Source: a virus
DNA: 22,915 bases
IMG/VR virus record: IMGVR_UViG_3300046780_000129
Span: 1 to 22,915 of that record
Reading direction: 5' to 3' (one strand)
Shown piece by piece: positions 21,331 through 22,915 of this stretch (its first letter is position 1; every line of letters begins with the position of its first letter). Below the pieces are notes generated by a model. It searched no databases. It was given only the letters and a program-made list of their open reading frames with translations, and had not been told where the DNA came from. Both the position numbers and the translations under genes were made by a program.

Positions 21331-21344
21331 CCTTTCGCTGAGGG
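21331..21344 (+). promoter_or_regulatory. UCGCUG-loop hairpin after the fibre genes
   Basis: CCTT (21331-21334) pairs with AGGG (21341-21344), one U-G pair, around the loop TCGCTG (21335-21340). It lies four bases after the fibre stop and 34 bases before the next ATG, so it does not cover that gene's ribosome site (AAAGGAA). A TTTT run follows, so weak termination is also possible. Confidence 0.5.
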
Positions 21345-21378
21345 CTTTTGGCTATTCGGTTTGTAGAAAGGAAATCCA

Positions 21379-21783
21379 ATGCCATTCCTCGGACCCCAGG
21401 GCGCTCCTCAGTGGGGTGGACCCTTTTCTCTCGGGCTTGTCGGCTCCAATGCCGCGAACGCGACTTTTGGCGTGTTCTCAACCGACAATCTACAATCACT
21501 ATTGGCGGAGGTCCAGTTCGTAGTCGCATCTACCACTACGGCGGCGTCAGCGGCACTCTTCGGCCTCATTACCTCCGGGCAGCGGTACATCGCGGCGACG
21601 GGAGCCTTGAACGCCTCACAGGGAGCGACCATCGTCCTGACCGACCTGTTTCCGGGCTCAGGCAATGCCAACTTGGCGGCATGGCCGTGGCCCTATGGCG
21701 AGGTCCAGGTGCGGGTCACATCCGGCATGTTGACCGCCTCCTTGGCTACCTTCGTCAAGGGCCTATTCGTCGCGGTGGTCTAG
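21379..21783 (+). CDS. Hypothetical virion-associated protein
   Basis: A 134-residue protein, not recognised. It is rich in Ala, Thr, Val and Gly, with predicted strands (GGPFSLGLVGSNAANATFGV, LLAEVQFVVASTTTAA, PYGEVQVRVTSG), few charged residues and no clear membrane helix, consistent with a structural beta protein near the fibres. AAAGGAA lies seven bases before the ATG. It ends nine bases before the next start. Confidence 0.6.
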   Translation: MPFLGPQGAPQWGGPFSLGLVGSNAANATFGVFSTDNLQSLLAEVQFVVASTTTAASAALFGLITSGQRYIAATGALNASQGATIVLTDLFPGSGNANLAAWPWPYGEVQVRVTSGMLTASLATFVKGLFVAVV

Positions 21784-21792
21784 GAGAAGCCT

Positions 21793-22533
21793 GTGCCCCT
21801 GGTTAAAGAACCAGCCTGGGAAATCCACAAGGTCACGGACCCTGGTACACCCTTTGGCGTCGGGTGGACCAAGGGGGAAACCGTCTATGTGGGCAACGAT
21901 GAAGGCGCGTTGCCGGGCCTGGATCGCTATTACCCCATCATCTTCAACGGCCAGCAAATCCGGTATGTGACGCCAGCCCAGTTAGAGGGGCAGTTAGAAC
22001 CAATCCGGCTGCTGACGGCCCCGGAGCGGACAGACGCCACCCGGCGCTTCTTGCGGCTGGAAAAGGAAATCCTACGCGCCCCGAACGGGATTATCTGGCC
22101 GTCCGGTCAACCGATCTGGCCCCCTGACTTGCAGCGCCCCACATGGCTTCCGCAAACCTACCTGGGCCTCAAGGTGCATCTTGTGGATTGGGCACCCGCT
22201 GTCCGCAACGGGCTATGGATGGCGGACTGGTGGGCCGGGGAGCATATCTATTTCCTCAAGCGGTGGATCGTCAAGATTTACCCAAAGTATCCCGAGCAAA
22301 TCCCCTTGACGCTCCGCCATGAATTCACGGAGCAGGGGATTTCCCAAACCATAGCCAAGGTGGTATTTCCTAGGGCAACCGAGAAGCAATGGCCGGGGCT
22401 GGCCCAGCAATTCGGCGGCTATGCCCACAGCGTTACCGTCCATATCACGGATGGGGAGATTGGAGAAGGCTGGTACAATGTCAGGCTGGAACTGATGAAC
22501 CGTTCTGTGGGCTTCGGCCCCCAAGCGTCTTAA
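21793..22533 (+). CDS. Hypothetical protein
   Basis: A 246-residue protein from GTG 21793, with TAGGAGAAG just upstream. No family is recognised. It is unusually rich in Trp and Pro (WLPQTYLGLKVHLVDWAP, GLWMADWWAGEHIYF, IVKIYPKYPEQIPL), soluble, and ends in strands (VTVHITDGEIGEGWYNVRL). Position after the fibres suggests a tail-associated or host-interaction role, but an assembly factor is equally possible. I see no clear catalytic motif; HEFTE alone is not enough for a peptidase. Confidence 0.65.
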   Translation: MPLVKEPAWEIHKVTDPGTPFGVGWTKGETVYVGNDEGALPGLDRYYPIIFNGQQIRYVTPAQLEGQLEPIRLLTAPERTDATRRFLRLEKEILRAPNGIIWPSGQPIWPPDLQRPTWLPQTYLGLKVHLVDWAPAVRNGLWMADWWAGEHIYFLKRWIVKIYPKYPEQIPLTLRHEFTEQGISQTIAKVVFPRATEKQWPGLAQQFGGYAHSVTVHITDGEIGEGWYNVRLELMNRSVGFGPQAS

Positions 22534-22551
22534 AGACTCGGAGGTAGAGCA

Positions 22552-22821
22552 ATGGCGGGCAAGGCGAAATTCGTTACCGATTTCCGCGCTGGCGTCTCTC
22601 AGCTATTGGACACTTGGCGCGGGCTGGTGAATCTCAATACCGAATACACGGTGATGGGCTGGACCAAAACGGACTTTGACTTCCCGATCCTGCCCAACAG
22701 CCCGGACCTGTCTCTCGGGGAGATTAGTTCACAGGACTTGGAGGACGCGGTGCTGACGGTGGGGTCCATGACGGGGACCTTCGGCGTCTCCGCAGCGGCC
22801 CTAACCAAGATGAAACCATGA
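22552..22821 (+). CDS. Small hypothetical protein before membrane gene
   Basis: An 89-residue soluble protein starting MAGKAKFVTDFRAGVSQLL, with a helix followed by WTKTDFDFPILPNSPDLSLG and an Ala/Thr-rich end. TCGGAGGTAG lies six bases before the ATG. Its TGA overlaps the ATG of the next frame (ATGA), so the two are coupled. Small proteins like this often precede holin genes; no function is assigned. Confidence 0.6.
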   Translation: MAGKAKFVTDFRAGVSQLLDTWRGLVNLNTEYTVMGWTKTDFDFPILPNSPDLSLGEISSQDLEDAVLTVGSMTGTFGVSAAALTKMKP

Positions 22822-22915
22822 ATCTCCGCCTACTCAAAGCCTGGGCGCCATGGATCAGTATCGTTTTGTTGGTTCTGGGAGCCGTCGCCATGCATCTCCT
22901 ACAGACCCAAGCCGT
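22818..22915 (+). CDS. Membrane protein, 3' partial (holin or spanin candidate)
   Basis: The frame opens at ATG 22818, overlaps the previous stop, and runs off the window after 32 codons. The product begins MNLRLLKAWAPWIS, then has a single hydrophobic helix at about residues 9-28 (APWISIVLLVLGAVAMHLL). A short basic N-terminus followed by one membrane helix fits an Rz-like inner-membrane spanin or a small holin; only the missing part could tell. Confidence 0.5.
   Translation, partial: MNLRLLKAWAPWISIVLLVLGAVAMHLLQTQA

Noticed and set aside
1-22915. tRNA genes, CRISPR arrays, insertion sequences or attachment sites
   Set aside because: I saw no cloverleaf-like sequence, no regularly spaced direct repeats, no transposase motifs and no integrase; a tRNA or covariance search was not possible here.

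Overview
This window is the late structural region of a tailed bacteriophage or prophage, GC-rich and almost entirely plus-strand, with genes packed end to start. Nothing in it names the host. Two sigma70-type promoters and strong Shine-Dalgarno sites point to a bacterium using E. coli-like signals, and a Pseudomonadota host is my guess. The head proteins resemble Mu-like families: a portal of the gp29/DUF935 type, a MuF domain, a protease/scaffold and a gpG-like protein. The tail has a long-tailed non-contractile (siphovirus) layout: tube, a frameshifted chaperone pair, a tape measure and a hub, with no sheath gene. No integrase, repressor, tRNA, CRISPR or insertion sequence was seen. The terminase probably lies to the left and the rest of the lysis genes to the right.

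Layout. 2-1879: portal fused to a MuF head-morphogenesis domain (5' end missing). 1881-2858: a GT9-type glycosyltransferase. 2893-5581: protease with nested scaffold, decoration protein and major capsid protein, preceded by a promoter near 2842-2871. 5658-7315: proline-rich protein, a 42-residue membrane miniprotein, a GT4 glycosyltransferase and a small unknown. 7338-10382: a 1014-residue GT4-methyltransferase-GT2 fusion. 10382-12067: head-tail adaptor, tail completion protein, tail terminator and a small unknown. 12071-15566: tail tube, chaperones G and G-T (through an A AAA AAC slip) and tape measure. 15570-17579: tail hub carrying a low-GC inserted segment. 17576-18133: a lone minus-strand membrane protein with its own promoter. 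18206-21326: two related tail-tip proteins and two related repeat fibres. 21379-22915: unknown virion proteins and the start of a membrane protein, probably the edge of the lysis cassette. No gap without a gene exceeds about 130 bases.

Three things stand out. First, three glycosyltransferase genes (four GT domains plus a methyltransferase) lie among the head genes, which suggests a dedicated glycan-building system expressed with the virion. Second, a small RNA hairpin, usually with the hexaloop UCGCUG or UUGCUG, recurs just before start codons in nearly every gap longer than 20 bases. Its 3' arm often is the ribosome-binding site, and its stems vary with compensation, which suggests a shared post-transcriptional control element. 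Third, the tail hub carries a segment of roughly 280 residues whose base composition is clearly foreign to its gene.
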